From: Agrocybe praecox
Lineage: Eukaryota; Basidiomycota; Agaricomycetes; Agaricales; Agrocybaceae
Direction of reading: 5' to 3'
Length of the DNA: 64,000 bases
Assembly: GCA_964017145.1 (NCBI GenBank)
Contig: OZ024844.1
Location: forward strand, 3,844,001 to 3,908,000
A model generated the notes under the pieces. It did no database searches. It worked only from the letters and a program-made list of their open reading frames with translations, and was not told the DNA's origin. This document shows, piece after piece, positions 34,952-47,602 of this stretch. Positions within the stretch are counted from its first letter, which is position 1. Each line of letters begins with the position of its first letter. The translations under genes were made by a program, and so were the position numbers.

Positions 34952-35371
34952 CTACATTGTACCAGATTACACGATACTGCGCGCAAATGACTGTCGCAGA
35001 CGACACGAGTCCAGCGAACACTTTCATCCGCTGGACCTCGTATGGCCTAAAGAGGGATGTGAGAAAATAAAAACCAGACATCTGATTGGCTGGCATATCC
35101 AAATGTATTTCGAATACATCGCTGCGCCGCATATTGCATGCTGTACAATAGCAAAAAGCTCGTAACCGATGTAAGAGCGAGCACAGGATGCTCATATTTG
35201 TAGAAAAAAACCTGCGGATATCGGCGATTCCTGTGCCGCCATTAAAAACAAAAATACCAAAATCAAAAATAAGAATCATACAATACATGCAGTAATTGTA
35301 TCCCACCACTCACAAATTGAAATTATATACAAATTGTAGGTAGAAAAAGACTGTTACAAATTGCATGTAGT

Positions 35372-37134
35372 TCAATTACTATCAACATCATCGGAGAACT
35401 CGTCCTGATTGAGATTCTGCTCGGTGAATGTATCCTCCGATATGAATTGGAAATCTGCCGCACTGAAAACTCGTTGAGCAGAGTTAGTATTGGCCAGTGC
35501 ATGAGCGCCGCGCTCTGCGGCGCTGCGTCGTGTATGCTGTTGCAACATGCTTTCATCTTCATCTTGTTCCAAGCTCGGTTCATCATCACTATCAACGTCA
35601 TTGTCACTGTAGAGATCAGCAAGGAACAGTGCGCGATTGGATAGTCGTGTGGAATCGTCCGAGTGATTGTCAGCCGACCCACTGCTTTCAATATCACTGT
35701 AGAGATCCACGATTGAAGCTGGCACGGGCTCGTGAATACCGCCGGGGGGTGCTTCAATTGAGCTATCTGAGTCCAGGAAATCCTTCAGGCCACCATACTG
35801 ATCATTATTGAGTTCTGCCTCTGATTCGTCAGAGGTTAGCAACTCAAGAAGGGAGCCATGTTCATTCATTGCGGCGACACGTGCGCCGCAATCCTCATAG
35901 GATTGAGCATCCTGATTGACCCCAAGGTAACGAAAATTGCTTGGCAATTTTGAGGTGGTTGGCGCCGGATGGAAATCCTGAATGACAGCATCTGGTGGCT
36001 CTTGGATTGCAGATGCAGCGCAATCGTCGAATGGATGACTCATCTGTGAATCAATATCGTTCGGTCCTGCGCCGCTGGAGTCGGCGCCAGAGAATGTTCC
36101 GCTTGGGTGAGAGGTCTCGTAACCAGTGTATTCAGGTTGAAGGGGTTTGTGTACAAGTCCTTCAATGTCCTTCCTTGTTAATAGAGTTCCCCAGGTCCAC
36201 TGAGCCATAGAAGGAAGACGCTGGTGCTGCTGCACATCCAGAAGTGCCTTACTCTTCTGTGTGATTGATGCGGCAACTGTGCCCTTCTGTCCGGGCGCGA
36301 TAGCAGCACCTTGAGGTGTACCTGCAGTCTCCTTGTGGATGATCGTCTCAAGGAGTAGATATAAAGTGGCTGTACGGCGCGCTGCGACTTGAACATTTCC
36401 TTCTTGTACACGACGCTGCGCATTCACTATGCCAAGCAAGTCCTTTATGCTCTGAGTTGAATACGATGCCATTCTTTGAAGGGATTGCGTATGTGCGGCA
36501 ATCCCAGCGCCGCTATCCATTGACCCGCCCTTGATATTTCGCAAAATTATCTGGGGATTTGGAATGATGGATATCTCGACCTTCCGCCGATCTGTCTTCT
36601 CAAGTTGGCGTTCATAATGCTCCACACATCCTGATATCGTGTCTGTTGTTAAAATCCAGTGTTTTCCAGGCTCTTTTTTCTCTTTCCACCATTGCATTGC
36701 ATAGGATGGAACAACCTTTGCCTGTCCCTCCCCAACTCCCGCCTCAATCATCTGGAGAAACTTGCTATCAAATCCGATAGGGAGATATTTCTCGTCGAGC
36801 ATAATTAGGGCGTCGACCAAGGATCGTATGACCAGAGGAATGTTGATCGTGCGACCAACTGCAGTCATGATCCCGATGTATGAAGTAGCAACATACTGTT
36901 AATAGCTTATTGAGTGTTTCATCAAAATCAACCAGTTAAACTTACTAATTCTGTTTGAAGAAAAATTTGCATCCATTTGCGATTGCGAGGCGCCGCTGCA
37001 AGAATCGCAGGGATGATCGCACGGCACCTTGATTCACAATAATAAATAAATTCCTGTACTTCTTTGAAAACCTCATCGCCCGCCGCTTGGTGTTGCAACT
37101 TGAAAGGATTGAATGCAGAAATTTTCTGGGGCAT
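35372..37134 (-). CDS. KDZ-element accessory gene B, unknown function
   Basis: Two exons, 37134-36946 and 36895-35372, in phase (570 residues). The start MPQKISAFNPFKLQHQ lies about 125 bp downstream of the transposase stop on the same strand. The N-terminal two thirds are mixed alpha/beta in composition, with conserved-looking WKEKKEPGKHW and a long helix around residues 170-230. The last 200 residues are strongly acidic and Ser-rich (SDIESSG, DNDVDSDDEPSLEQDEDES). I do not recognise a domain. Position and strand suggest co-mobilisation with, and perhaps assistance to, the transposase (inference). Confidence 0.72.
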
Positions 37135-37259
37135 CAAAATTTGTGAACGTCTTGGGGGTAAGTTGATAACTGATTAATATTCATTGGCTTATAGCAAGAC
37201 CGTGGGAGACTTGACATTTGCGATCATGATAAGAATTCCTAATTGGACATTTCCATCGA

Positions 37260-40200
37260 TTATAAAGGTGATATATAATGTGAGTTTACGGACGTAAATT
37301 CCCGATCGGATAAAATAGCCATTGCCTTCCACCTGGTAGCCTGCTGCCGACAATAGGCAATTGCTCCTGCAGAAGGTGCGGCGCTAGTGACGCCGTCATA
37401 TTCCTCCGGTGATACATGTTTTGTCCAGGTCCTGCTCATGTTAAGGAACGAATTCACAGTCCACTGCATCTCATATGTGAGGAGGATTCTTTCCTCACGC
37501 CATCGATTGGCCTGGGCTCTTGCACGAAGCCAGTGAACACGGGTAACTGTTGATTTTCAAAATTTGCAAAGGTAAGTATGACAAATTATTGTGAAGATAC
37601 ACACTTACATTCAACCAAGGTAGCAGGATCATGGCTATCATCCTGTGCGTTAAGCGGCGCATTGAGCGGCGCCTGGGTAGGCAATATACGTGTCCTCACT
37701 GTTTGCCAGATCCATGACAGTTGCAATTTTGTTGAACCAGGCCGGTTTGGATCCACAATTGCTGTACTGGTTTTGATATCTTCTTTTTTAAGGATACAAA
37801 ACCTTTCTTCCATAAGGGATGCTGGAGCACCTAAAGAAATCATTCTTTTTCGACAGTGATTGTAGACAATGCAATGAATGGCAATTTGATGATTTATTTG
37901 GCGAATTGTATCCCTCGAGCGCAGCTTCATATTTTTTCTTCCAACCAGAATAACATCTGTATATTGAAATGATTTTTCTGCGATTAAATCACGGAGATAG
38001 TTCAGTTCGCTGCTGGCCTGATCCTGCCGAATGGAAAGTTCAACATGCGCATAGGTCATGTCAGCGTTTCCATTTGATGGAAGGATTAACTTTCGATTTT
38101 CTGCGTATGGTAGAGAATCACTGTCAAAAGTAGGAATGGTGTGTGGCGGCGAGAGACCCATCATATTGTCATCTTCATCAGCGCCGCTCTCATCGGCGAT
38201 GTCTTCCCACATATTCATGCCTGTTTCTTCATTATCGGCGCTAGCTGACGCCGTATCACCAGTGCCATGGACCTGTACAATGCCTGCGACTTCCTGAAGA
38301 CTGCCAAGTTGTACCAGTAAATTCTGGAGAGTGGTCCGAAGAGTGTCCATTTTATGTCGCAGCTCTTCTCTAGGTTGCTTTTTGTACAGTTTGTTACTTA
38401 GTTGTAATGTTGTTCTTTAGAAGATAGAAAGTTAATAATGAATGGCTTAGCTTGTTTGATGCAAAATGTATGCTTACTGAGCTTGTTCCACTGAAACAGC
38501 TAGATCAAAATATTTTTGAACTGGTGTTCGGACGCCGTCACCAGGCGCCGTTGATCGTCTTGATTCCGTTGGCTGTGATCTAGTCATATATATGTCCATG
38601 ACAGCTGGATTTTGCATTCGAGCGTCCTCGGCATCAAGTATCTCCTTGTTCCATGTGGCAAGAAGATCTACACTTACCGCAGCTGATTGTTGATCGTAAT
38701 CTTCTTGTCGCTCTTGTTGTATTTTATCTGCTTGCTCGAACTTCTTGCAAAGTGTCTTGGTCATTCCAAGAGCCTTCTTGTGGTTGGAATCGCAAGCATG
38801 ATCATTGAGCAGCTCCGCACGATGTGCCAATGTTGATGTACGCGCCGCCTGGGAAATCGCATTCAATATTGCCCACAGACATTCTAAGATCTCGCCGGCG
38901 CAGATTGTGGCGCCTGGAATGAACGATGTTGCAAATCGAAAAAAACATTCATCCTTGTGTGCGTGAACGTGGAAAAGCCCAATTGCACGATCAATTGTCA
39001 TGCCTTCCGGTAGTTTTGCGCCAATACGCTCCAGTAGGTGCACAAAATATTGGCACGCAATATCGTAAATTAGGAGGACACCTTGATCGGGATCGACATT
39101 TTCAATAGCTTGTAACAATGCAAAGTCTACATTTTTTTGCTGTTCGCCGTGGTAGAGATCGACCAAGGAGCCTGGACAGTAGCAACCATGTCTAGCGCAT
39201 GCTATTGCTACTTTCCCAGTAACATCGCACACTTTCGAGGCTAAAAGTGCATTCATGATAGCCCGAAATGTGTTCTCGCACGGTGCTTTCTATAAAGAGA
39301 GATAAGTAATCACGTAGTATATCGACCGAGAATAAATTGAATAAATAAGCGCCGCTATCAGCGCCGCTCATCAACTGTTTATTTTACTCACCGTAAACCT
39401 CTCCAACGCAACCTTCAGGAACGCCCAATATTCATCTCGCTTGGGATCCATGCCACTTCCTTCTGAGAGCCAAACATCTTGGGATGGCACTTTTGCCTTC
39501 ACATGATCTGCCTTGAAGTTTCCATCGGCGACAAGCATCCTTTTATAGGCCCAGCGGTTAAGATCCTCCTTCCAATTATCGGGAACATTTTTGTTCTTGG
39601 AATTAGTTTGCGGACAGGCCACACAGAAATTTGCAAGCTCCCCAGCGCCGACATCAGCGACCTTGCGTGTGTGACATCCATAACCGGCCCATTTCAATTT
39701 CTTCATCCATCGCCATAGCCGTGTCATGCGCCGAAAAACATCGTACAGGTTTACAACTTGAGACGGAGCGAGAGGTGCAGTAATACGGCATAGGAGATTA
39801 TAGAATTGATAAGCAGAGGCTTTCAATTCAAGATTGCATAGGCGGAAGTAATCCAAGACCTGGGTGGTAAATAGGGTTTTAATTTGATCAAAGCTTGCGG
39901 GAACCAAACCGTTGTACACCAGGTCAATAGGAAGCTGTTTCTCGCCGTGGCAGAGGCAGTGCACAAGTGCGAGATTGTGAAGTCCGTTTTGATGCAATAC
40001 TCGGACATATCTGTTGTAAAACATGTCACGAGATGGAAGCGGCGCTCGATGATTATCCTCCTGCTGAGCATGTTGAAATGCTTCATTATCGGGTACTTCT
40101 TTTTCCGGACCAAGGTATTGTGGAACACCAGTGATATCTTCACCGCCGCAATCAAAAACACCATCACCTTGCTCCATGACATTTGTTGCGCCGGGTGGGG

Positions 40201-41122
40201 CGCCGTGACAAGTTCCGTAAGTATTCTGATCATGAGCTCTGGTGTCTCCCCCGTGGAGCGCGTTAAGGTACTCCTCAAATGCTTCATCCCCTCTAGTCTC
40301 TGGAGAAGAGCTACGGTGGCTGGTTCCATTGCCTTCTTCATTGTCTCTTGGTTCGGCACTGCAACGCGCCCCATATAAAATGCGCAGTCGGTGTTGTTCC
40401 ACCTGATCCTTGACTTTTTGTTGCTCCTCAAGATAAATGGTATTCAATTTGAGTGCGGCGCAAACTCCTTGTTGATCTCTATGCTTGACAAGAATATAGG
40501 AACCAACCTCCCATAATTCAGCGGGTCTGAAGTGATCACCGCACCATCTCTGAATTTTGTGGAAAGGATTTGCATGATGTGTCGAACGCATACATTTGCG
40601 GCAGAGAACATTTGCAAGCGTGCAATCTTTGCATCGCCAGATTGCGATATTATTGTCGCCGCATTGAGTGCATGTATATTGCTCATCTGTCATTGCCTCT
40701 CGACTTAGAAGGCCGCTGATGAGTTCATCTACACGCAATATAAATTCATTGATGTAGTGATGTTGTGTCTAAAAATAGTGATCAGAAATTAAGCGCCCAA
40801 TATGTAACACGTAAACGCTCACCTTTTGAGACCTTTTCTCGCCTTGGTGATAGTTTTCTTGGTGACCTTGAGCATCCTCAGCATCCCATTGCCATGATTC
40901 ATGATTCTCCATGCTATCCTGATTATTCTGGATACCTATGCCGTCGGCTTCTTCTTGCACAGGAGCAAACAATGACTGTGAAACTGTTTTGTAAACTGTT
41001 TTACCTCCTGCTGTTCGTTCTACCACTCGTCTCCGTCGAATAACATCTTGAGCGGCAATATCACTTTGCTGCAGCCGTTTGTTTGATCTACGCTTCTTTG
41101 GTGCGGCGAAAAGAGAACTCAT
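37260..41122 (-). CDS. KDZ transposase with N-terminal cysteine cluster (CxC2-like)
   Basis: Five exons: 41122-40823, 40768-39392, 39289-38478, 38396-37609, 37546-37260; 1187 residues. Exon 2 opens with a treble-clef-like cluster (YTCTQCG, WRCKDC, VLCRKC, H-x-NPFH), the CxC2 type found before KDZ transposases. The catalytic region follows: FCVACPQTN, NVPDNW, VADGNFKADHV (first acidic residue), DVWLSEGSGM, CARHGCYCPGSLVDLYHGE, LLIYDIACQY (second acidic residue), LFHVHAHKDEC and GEILECLWA (Glu position). The C-terminal part is helical and has RWREERILLTYEMQWT. The frame is intact across all junctions, so the element may be active or recently active. It should catalyse DNA cut-and-paste in the nucleus. 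Two GCGCCGC words lie in the intron at 39290-39391. Confidence 0.9.
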
Positions 41123-41362
41123 TAGACAACAAAAGAATGAGGAAAGCGAACAAGATGAGGATGAGTGCAAGTTCAGAGTTTGAAGGAAGAGGAGAAGGGA
41201 ATGTGTTGGGGAAAGTTCAAACCTACCCCTATCATCCCCAAAGGTTCTAAATATCGTAAGATTTTACAAGTTTCAACTTAGTGCGCATGCTTTACTATTT
41301 ACGGGTAGTTCAAAACAACAAAGGAAAGTAAACGTTTGCAGTATTCCTTCTTTATTTCAACC
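41123..41362. promoter_or_regulatory. bidirectional promoter between transposase and gene C
   Basis: Only 240 bp separate the divergent start codons at 41122 (minus) and 41363 (plus). Shared control of the two genes is likely from this spacing (inference). No TATA match is obvious. Confidence 0.5.
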
Positions 41363-43607
41363 ATGTATGACCCAGAGCTTTACATCGAACCGCAGTACAA
41401 ACGACAGAAAAGCCCTTACGATAGTGAGGAAATGTCTATAATTCGTTCCTACAGAGATAAATATCTCGCTGCATGCACACCCGCTGAAAGGAGAACAGTC
41501 ATTGCGGGGGAACTTTGTGTCGAATTGTTCAATTTCTGGGTTATCTCGAGGAACATATCCTTCAGTGCATTGGACACAGACATTAGGGTAAAGGTATGAT
41601 ATCTTCCTATTTATGAGATTCTTCTTAATTTCTTTTTTAGGACCTCTTGGCCTATGTGCGCAACAGATGGCGTCTACAGAAGTCCACAGCGGATTCCCAA
41701 CCAACATTCATGCTAAAAATATCCGACCTTATATGGGAGCACATGGAAGATGATGTATTTGAAGAGATTGCCAGGTTAATGAATGTCAGGCAAGTTGATA
41801 GTACAACACCTGGATGGTTTGGACACAGGTCAAAGGCTCTTATGAATGTTCGTAAACGACTCTCCGACGCCGAGATAGAGGCGTTCAGGGTGCAAATTGA
41901 GAAGAGGAAGAATGAAGGTAATCCGGAACACATCAAGCGAAAGTAAGTTTTATTCTGCGGCATGTCGAGCGGCGAAATAATATTGACATGTAGACTCGCG
42001 CATCGACACATGCACATGCGGTTGGATGTTACGGCGCAACGCAACTACTTGGAAATGGGTCTCCTCTCCGTCAATTTTGTGATGACCAGGGATAGGAGTG
42101 GACAATGGATCATGGAGGTGTAGGTTAACATATTAATTTTAAGATTCTAACAAGAAACTCACAAGTCCAACAAGTCATGATCGCATTTCAGAGCTTTTGA
42201 ATGTCAATGCGCCGACCTTTGAGGAAGAAAATGAATTACTTGTGGGACAATGCCAGCGTGCAATGTTCAAATATGTAGAACACCTCTTCCAAAGAAGAGA
42301 CGGCACAAATACAAAGCTTGATCATCAATTCACCAGCCGTGCAGCACATCTGAATTATCTTGAAATTGATCGCCCGACTGGTTTCCCCAAGCTTAAGCAA
42401 GAATGGGAAAGTGCAAAGAACTCAAAGAAGGTTTACGAGGCCCTTTTTCGTCGATACGTAGCAATGCAATATGGTAAGTAACTAACACAATTTCTATGCG
42501 GCGCAATATAAACTCACCTCACAATTAACAGCGTTAGCATGTGGGCGTCCAAGTCCAGTCCCATATGGAAGTATCATTGCACAACCCAAGAAATTCATTG
42601 AAAGTCGTTACTTTCCAAAGAATTGGACGTTCAAGGATCCACGAAATACGAATTTGACAGAAATTACGATGTTCTTTGAACATATCTGGGAACGTCAACA
42701 AATGTATTCACTTGACCAAGTTTTCAGGTTCCAAAAGATAACATCAAAGCGCCGCAACGGACAACCCATCGATGCACCCTATCCTGAAATATTTGTCAAC
42801 ATTGGAGCCTCTGGTGAACTGGCAGCACCAGATAGAAATATCCCTGATAAGAGTGTTCCTGAGCCGACCCAACCCAATCGAAGAAAAAAGCCAACAGCAG
42901 AGAATTATGAGCAAGTCATCAATTTCGAGGATCTTTATAAGATGCCTAGTGCTACCCCTTCGCAGTCAGCCACACCAGATCCTGATGTATTATCAAGAAA
43001 TGCTCCGAGGAATCAAATGAGCAGCGCTACGGGCGGCGCTACGAGCACTGTAGACGCATCTCCAACAAACACGCTAGCGCCGCTAGAGGCGCCGCATGCA
43101 TGCGACGTTGAACATGAATCATTATCTCAAGAGGAACATACCAGCAGCGATCTCAGAAACGCTAATCAAACTTCAACTGTCGACGAATATCACTTCAATT
43201 TACGTACCCATTGGCCCAGCCCTGACGAACCATTCATCAATATTCAACCAGAATGTAACACCCGTGATAAGACACTCAGGAATTCTGTTCCTATTCCAGT
43301 ACCCATCACAATCGACCCCGCCTTGCTTGCGGAGACTCAGGTCGGAGCAGAAAACAGAATATTGACCACTCTCGCGCCACATGTATCGGTGACTGCTATC
43401 ACGGAGAATATTGAAACATCAGTATCTCCACCCACGGAGCCAATACGCACCATGAAACGTAAAGCAACTGGCATTGATGGTCCGGTGTCAGGTATCAGTG
43501 GCAGAGGGAAAAAAAGGCATGGTCCAGATGAGCAAGCTCAAGAAGAAGCAGCGAAATGGCAGGTTAGTGGTAAACGAGTTAGAAAACCCCGCCAGAGGGG
43601 GGATTAA
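41363..43607 (+). CDS. KDZ-element accessory gene C, unknown function
   Basis: Five exons: 41363-41593, 41641-41942, 41994-42119, 42166-42473, 42532-43607; 680 residues. The first half is compact and Trp/Arg-rich (PGWFGHRSKALMNVRKRLS, KNWTFKDPRNTN, FFEHIWERQQMY), as in a folded, possibly nucleic-acid-binding protein. The second half is low-complexity Ser/Thr/Pro with a basic C-terminus (GRGKKRHGPDE ... SGKRVRKPRQRGD) that could be a nuclear signal. I recognise no Pfam-type domain; in particular no H-x-D dioxygenase motif of the TET/JBP family that can accompany fungal KDZ elements. It is divergent from the transposase. The junction at 42119/42166 is the least certain. Confidence 0.75.
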
Positions 43608-43889
43608 TTCCAACACCACCCAGCATCTTCAACTACAAATGCAATGTCTTTACCTATCATATACTATTTTTAATACATCTTCTCTTCAGTTGTGCTCACA
43701 TTTTTCTTTTCGCAATATCTAACGTCTCACGGCAGAAACACAGTTGAAAAAGAACAATTTTTTGTGTACTGGCGGTACACGCGCATGAAATATCTACATG
43801 TATATACACGGCAGTATATACACTCAAAAATGATGCATGAAAAATAAAATAAAAAACCCCCCAAGTTCAAGATGATGATGGAAGTGTTA

Positions 43890-46670
43890 TTATGCGGAGT
43901 TATAGTCCAGCACCTCATCAAGATTCGCATTAACACGAGAGGGGTCAGCGATAGGAAGGGATGGAACCGTTGGGATGAGAGGTGAGCGAGAACGAGACCT
44001 GGTCGTAGGACCAGGTAAAACATTAAGATGCCCAACGGGGGCAGAGGTATTTTTCAAGGATTTCATGGGGGCTTTCTGAGCGGCGGGCACAGCGGCGCAT
44101 GCATTCGAGCGAGGGCAATTGTCATCTTCGGACTCCTTGACAGGGGCAGACATTTGCGAATCTGCACCCACATTCATGGAGGAGGGTTGAGCCTCGTTTT
44201 GAGTGAGTGGCTGCACAGCCGAGTGGGGATTGGTGTTGGCGAGGGGTGCAGGTGTTGTTGGCTGTGAATCGGGGCGTGGGATGGCTGCATCGTCAGGAGC
44301 GTCGTGCTGCGGTGCTGGGACTGGGGTGCTTGAGATGATTTTGATTATCGGTGGTGGAACAACGACTCTTTCATCATCTTGATCCATTGGGCCACCTTCG
44401 AGTTCCTCACCTCCTATGCTCGAGTCTTCGTCCGCCAGACTGGGAAAATTGGCTACATTGGCGGGGACGCCCGCGTCATCATCGCTATTCGGAGGGATAT
44501 CACTTGTCTCGGAGGAAGATATCCCCAATCCCAGGCCATGTCCTCCCTCACTTGACATGTCGTCGTCTAAGATATTGTTGTCAGCAGGGGGCGGAGTGGC
44601 GGAAGTGGCAGCGGCGCTACGCGCAGCTTCTAACCCCCCATTGAGGATTGTCTTGAAAAGCTTCTCCATCTGGGTCTGCCAGGTAAATTGGCTGGTTACG
44701 CCCGCAAATGCTGAGTCCGCCGTAAACTTGACGTTATCGAAATCTTCCTGCGATATTTTGACCTTGTTCCGCTTGATGGTGCTGCACTCGCGTTGTAAGG
44801 CCTTGGTGTCCGTGTTGACGGTGGATATCAAGGCTTTCAAGTCAGCCAATCCCACCGTCACCTTCTTCGTCAGCTCAGAAATGCTGATGTTCTGTGTTTC
44901 TAATGCTGAATGTATTCGAAGTTCGTCAATTCATGGGCATAGAAATTTGCTAATAATTACTTACCTGCTTTCTGAACGGCAACCTGTTTCTCAAGTTCCT
45001 GGATACGAGTTTCGAGCGCCGCCGCATACTCTGCACCAGGTTGTGGGATCACAACTTTGTAGGTGTCTTTCTCAGCTTTCTGCGTCTTGACTAAAGCATA
45101 TACCACATCAGATGGAATCATCGCAGGAAGTCCGTACCAGAGGCAACGACGTTTTGAGCGACCCTCCTTACACTGCTGGCAAGAAAATCCTTTCAACCCA
45201 TCATCCCCGACCTTGTACACTGTATTGGCACGCAACCTGACATCGCAATCTGTACCAGACGAGAAGCAACGGGTGCAAACCGCTGGTCGTCCAATGGTGG
45301 TGAGTTGCTGAATCCGCTCGACGACAGTTCCAGAGAGGGAAATGGGCTCGAGGGTGTCTGCCGCGGCGCTATCGTCGGCGATAACTTCTTCGTCGATCTT
45401 GTCCTTCGTCTGCCTCTTCCTTTTTCGCGATGCTTCCCCTGCTCCACTGCCCTCAACCTTGACCTCTGTGACGGCAGAAGTCTTCTTTTTCCTGGTGTCG
45501 ATGGGAAGAGGTGTGGCATCCACTTCACTACCGTCGTCCAAATAGGCAACAGAAGTAACCTTTCGCTTTTTGGGGCGAGAAGGATTGGGTGCGCTATGTG
45601 AGGAGGATGCGCGCGCCGCGGCAGGCGCCGCAACGACTTTTCGCTTCTTCAGAGGGGGTGCTTTCTCTGCCTTGTCTTCCTCCTCCTCGTCTTCCTCCTG
45701 GGAGTCTTCCTCTTCACGCTCTTGCTCCGCATCAGATGAGCCCTCCTCTCCCTCACTCTCATCTTCATCCTCCTCCTCCGATGAGTCGTCGATGGGAGTA
45801 GGTACAATAGCAGGTGCAGCCTTCTTCTTGGGCTTTGCTGCAACAGTGGGCTTTGCAGGTTTTGCTGAGACCTTGGTTTCTGCCACCTGGGTTGATGAGT
45901 TTATAGGGGCAGCGCGTTTCTTTGGTGCAGTCAATTTTGATGTGGTATCCTCGTTCTGTGCGGGAGCAACATGTTCCTGTCTGACCACGGCAGAGGCCCT
46001 TGCACTTTCACGGCTCTTGCTTGCGTTGGACTTTGCAGGCTCGGAGGCAATGACTGGCGCCTTTCGCGACGCCTTCGGTTTTGGGACGCTGGCCGTTTTC
46101 TTCGCCAATTCCTCCGCAGCTTTTTTTGACTCGCTCTTGCCCGCCTTCTGAGTGTTGGACGCACTGGCTGCGTTGCTGGATTCCTTCGTCGGTTGCTTGG
46201 GCTTTTTGGTGTCACCGTTCGAAGCAGCTTCTGCCTGTGGCACCGTCTTCTTTGGTGCGATGGTAGGAGGAGGCGCTTTCTGCGGCGCACGAGGAGTCGC
46301 TGTCAGCGGCGCACGAGGCGGCGCCTCATGGTCATGTTTCTCGACAATCTGTTGCACCCTTCCTTGAATCGCATTCACCTCGTTTGCCTTGACACATTTC
46401 CTATAACAAATTAGTACTTTATATAAGAGTGTTCCGCCACCGAGGATTGGGAGGTTAAGGTGCTCAGGCTGGTCCTTTTTCAGCTGTTTGACAAGCTGCC
46501 GCTAAAAACCACATTAGTGTGTGAAATATTATGCAAGAAAGGAAATATCAACCAACCACACTCTGGTCAAGAGTCCCCAATGCATCAATGTACTGTTGGG
46601 TGTTGTATGCAGCCCGGAATTGGGTTTCCCATTGCCTAACGAGCTGCGTAAGCGATTCTTCGGTGTGCAT
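43890..46670 (-). CDS. KDZ-element accessory gene D: charged low-complexity protein with a cysteine cluster
   Basis: Three exons: 46670-46560, 46501-44965, 44905-43890; 887 residues. A short N-terminal helical part (MHTEESLTQLVRQWETQFR) is followed by about 250 residues rich in Ala/Lys/Pro, then an acidic run (SSEEEDEDESEGEEGS) and basic patches (KKRKV, twice). A zinc-finger-like cluster follows: CTRCFSSGTDC, then CQQCKEGRSKRRC. A coiled-coil stretch (ALETRIQELEKQVAVQKA) follows, and the C-terminal third is acidic Ser/Pro-rich. The KKRKV patches resemble nuclear localisation signals. A DNA-binding or chromatin-associated role is plausible, but the family is not one I can name. The gene converges on gene C and diverges from gene E. 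Confidence 0.75.
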
Positions 46671-46899
46671 TGGGTGGTAAATGAAAATCAGATGATCGGA
46701 TATGGGATCGGCGCCACAAAGGGAGGATTTGCAAGATGAGCGAGGATGCGGAGGTGGGGGTAAAGATGCAAGAGGACAGGTCACATTACAGTACCGATCA
46801 CAATAAGTCACACTGTCACATTCTGCCTCATGCTTTTTAGATAACAGATCGTCGAATGGTAATCTATTTTGAGCTCTTTCCTGCTTTCTTATCTTCTCT
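46671..46899. promoter_or_regulatory. bidirectional promoter between genes D and E
   Basis: 229 bp separate the divergent ATGs at 46670 (minus) and 46900 (plus), the second such pair within the element. Confidence 0.45.
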
Positions 46900-47602
46900 A
46901 TGGCGGACACAAGCAACAAGAAAGGCAACAAAGGGAAAGGGAAAGAGACAGAAAAAGTGAAGGAAAAGGGTTCAAGCATTATGAAAGTCCTTTCGCCGCT
47001 CCCTGAAGGATATTGTGAACTTCGGACATCAAATGAGGAAACAGTCATAATTCCCAAATTTATGATGGGAGATCTTCAAAGGCAGAGAGATGCATTTGAG
47101 CGGAAAATGCAGATGCAGTTACAAAAAAGTGCCATCGAAGTGAGTATTTCGTAAATTTATTGATATTTGCGGCGCGTTGTGCGCCGCTCACGTCAGAATC
47201 TTTGTTTTCTTCATTGACAAACGCAAAACAGGATGGTATTCCTACTAACAGCACAAAGTACGATCGTATCACAGAACTTGGGATTAAATTTCCCCCTGAT
47301 CCGGTGAGGATTCCACAATACTCAAAGCTATCATACCTACATTGCTAATTACACAAGACTGGCAGAAATTCTCCCTTCACGACATTCTTGAACAACACTG
47401 TGAAGTCTTGGCCTTACGTGACAGATTGGGTATCTCTTACAAGGATGCTTGTCATCGCCTATATCTTGCACAACTGGAGCACCTGAAGGTTCAACAAGAT
47501 TCTCTTTTTGCATTTGAGGGGTTGGAAGGGACCATAAAAGATACTTTGACAAGGATGACGCAGATGGATGGAGACGGCGGCGAAGTAGATAATGCTAACT
47601 GA
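46900..47602 (+). CDS. KDZ-element accessory gene E, small basic protein
   Basis: Three exons: 46900-47139, 47232-47303, 47366-47602; 182 residues. It starts with a Lys-rich stretch (SNKKGNKGKGKETEKVKEK), then a helical region (MMGDLQRQRDAFERKMQ) and a C-terminal half with SYKDACHRLYLAQLEHLKVQQ. All junctions are in phase. The first intron contains an inverted pair of the element's heptamer (GCGGCGC ... GCGCCGC, 47170-47190). Function unknown; it is the last gene before the right inverted repeat. Confidence 0.65.

Noticed and set aside
45305..46414. Several plus-strand frames opposite KDZ gene D
   Set aside because: Ser/Phe-rich complement of Lys/Glu/Ala codons; shadows of the coding strand.
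37260..47602. Possible TET/JBP dioxygenase in the KDZ element
   Set aside because: Such genes accompany some fungal KDZ elements, but no H-x-D ... H dioxygenase pattern is present in genes B-E.
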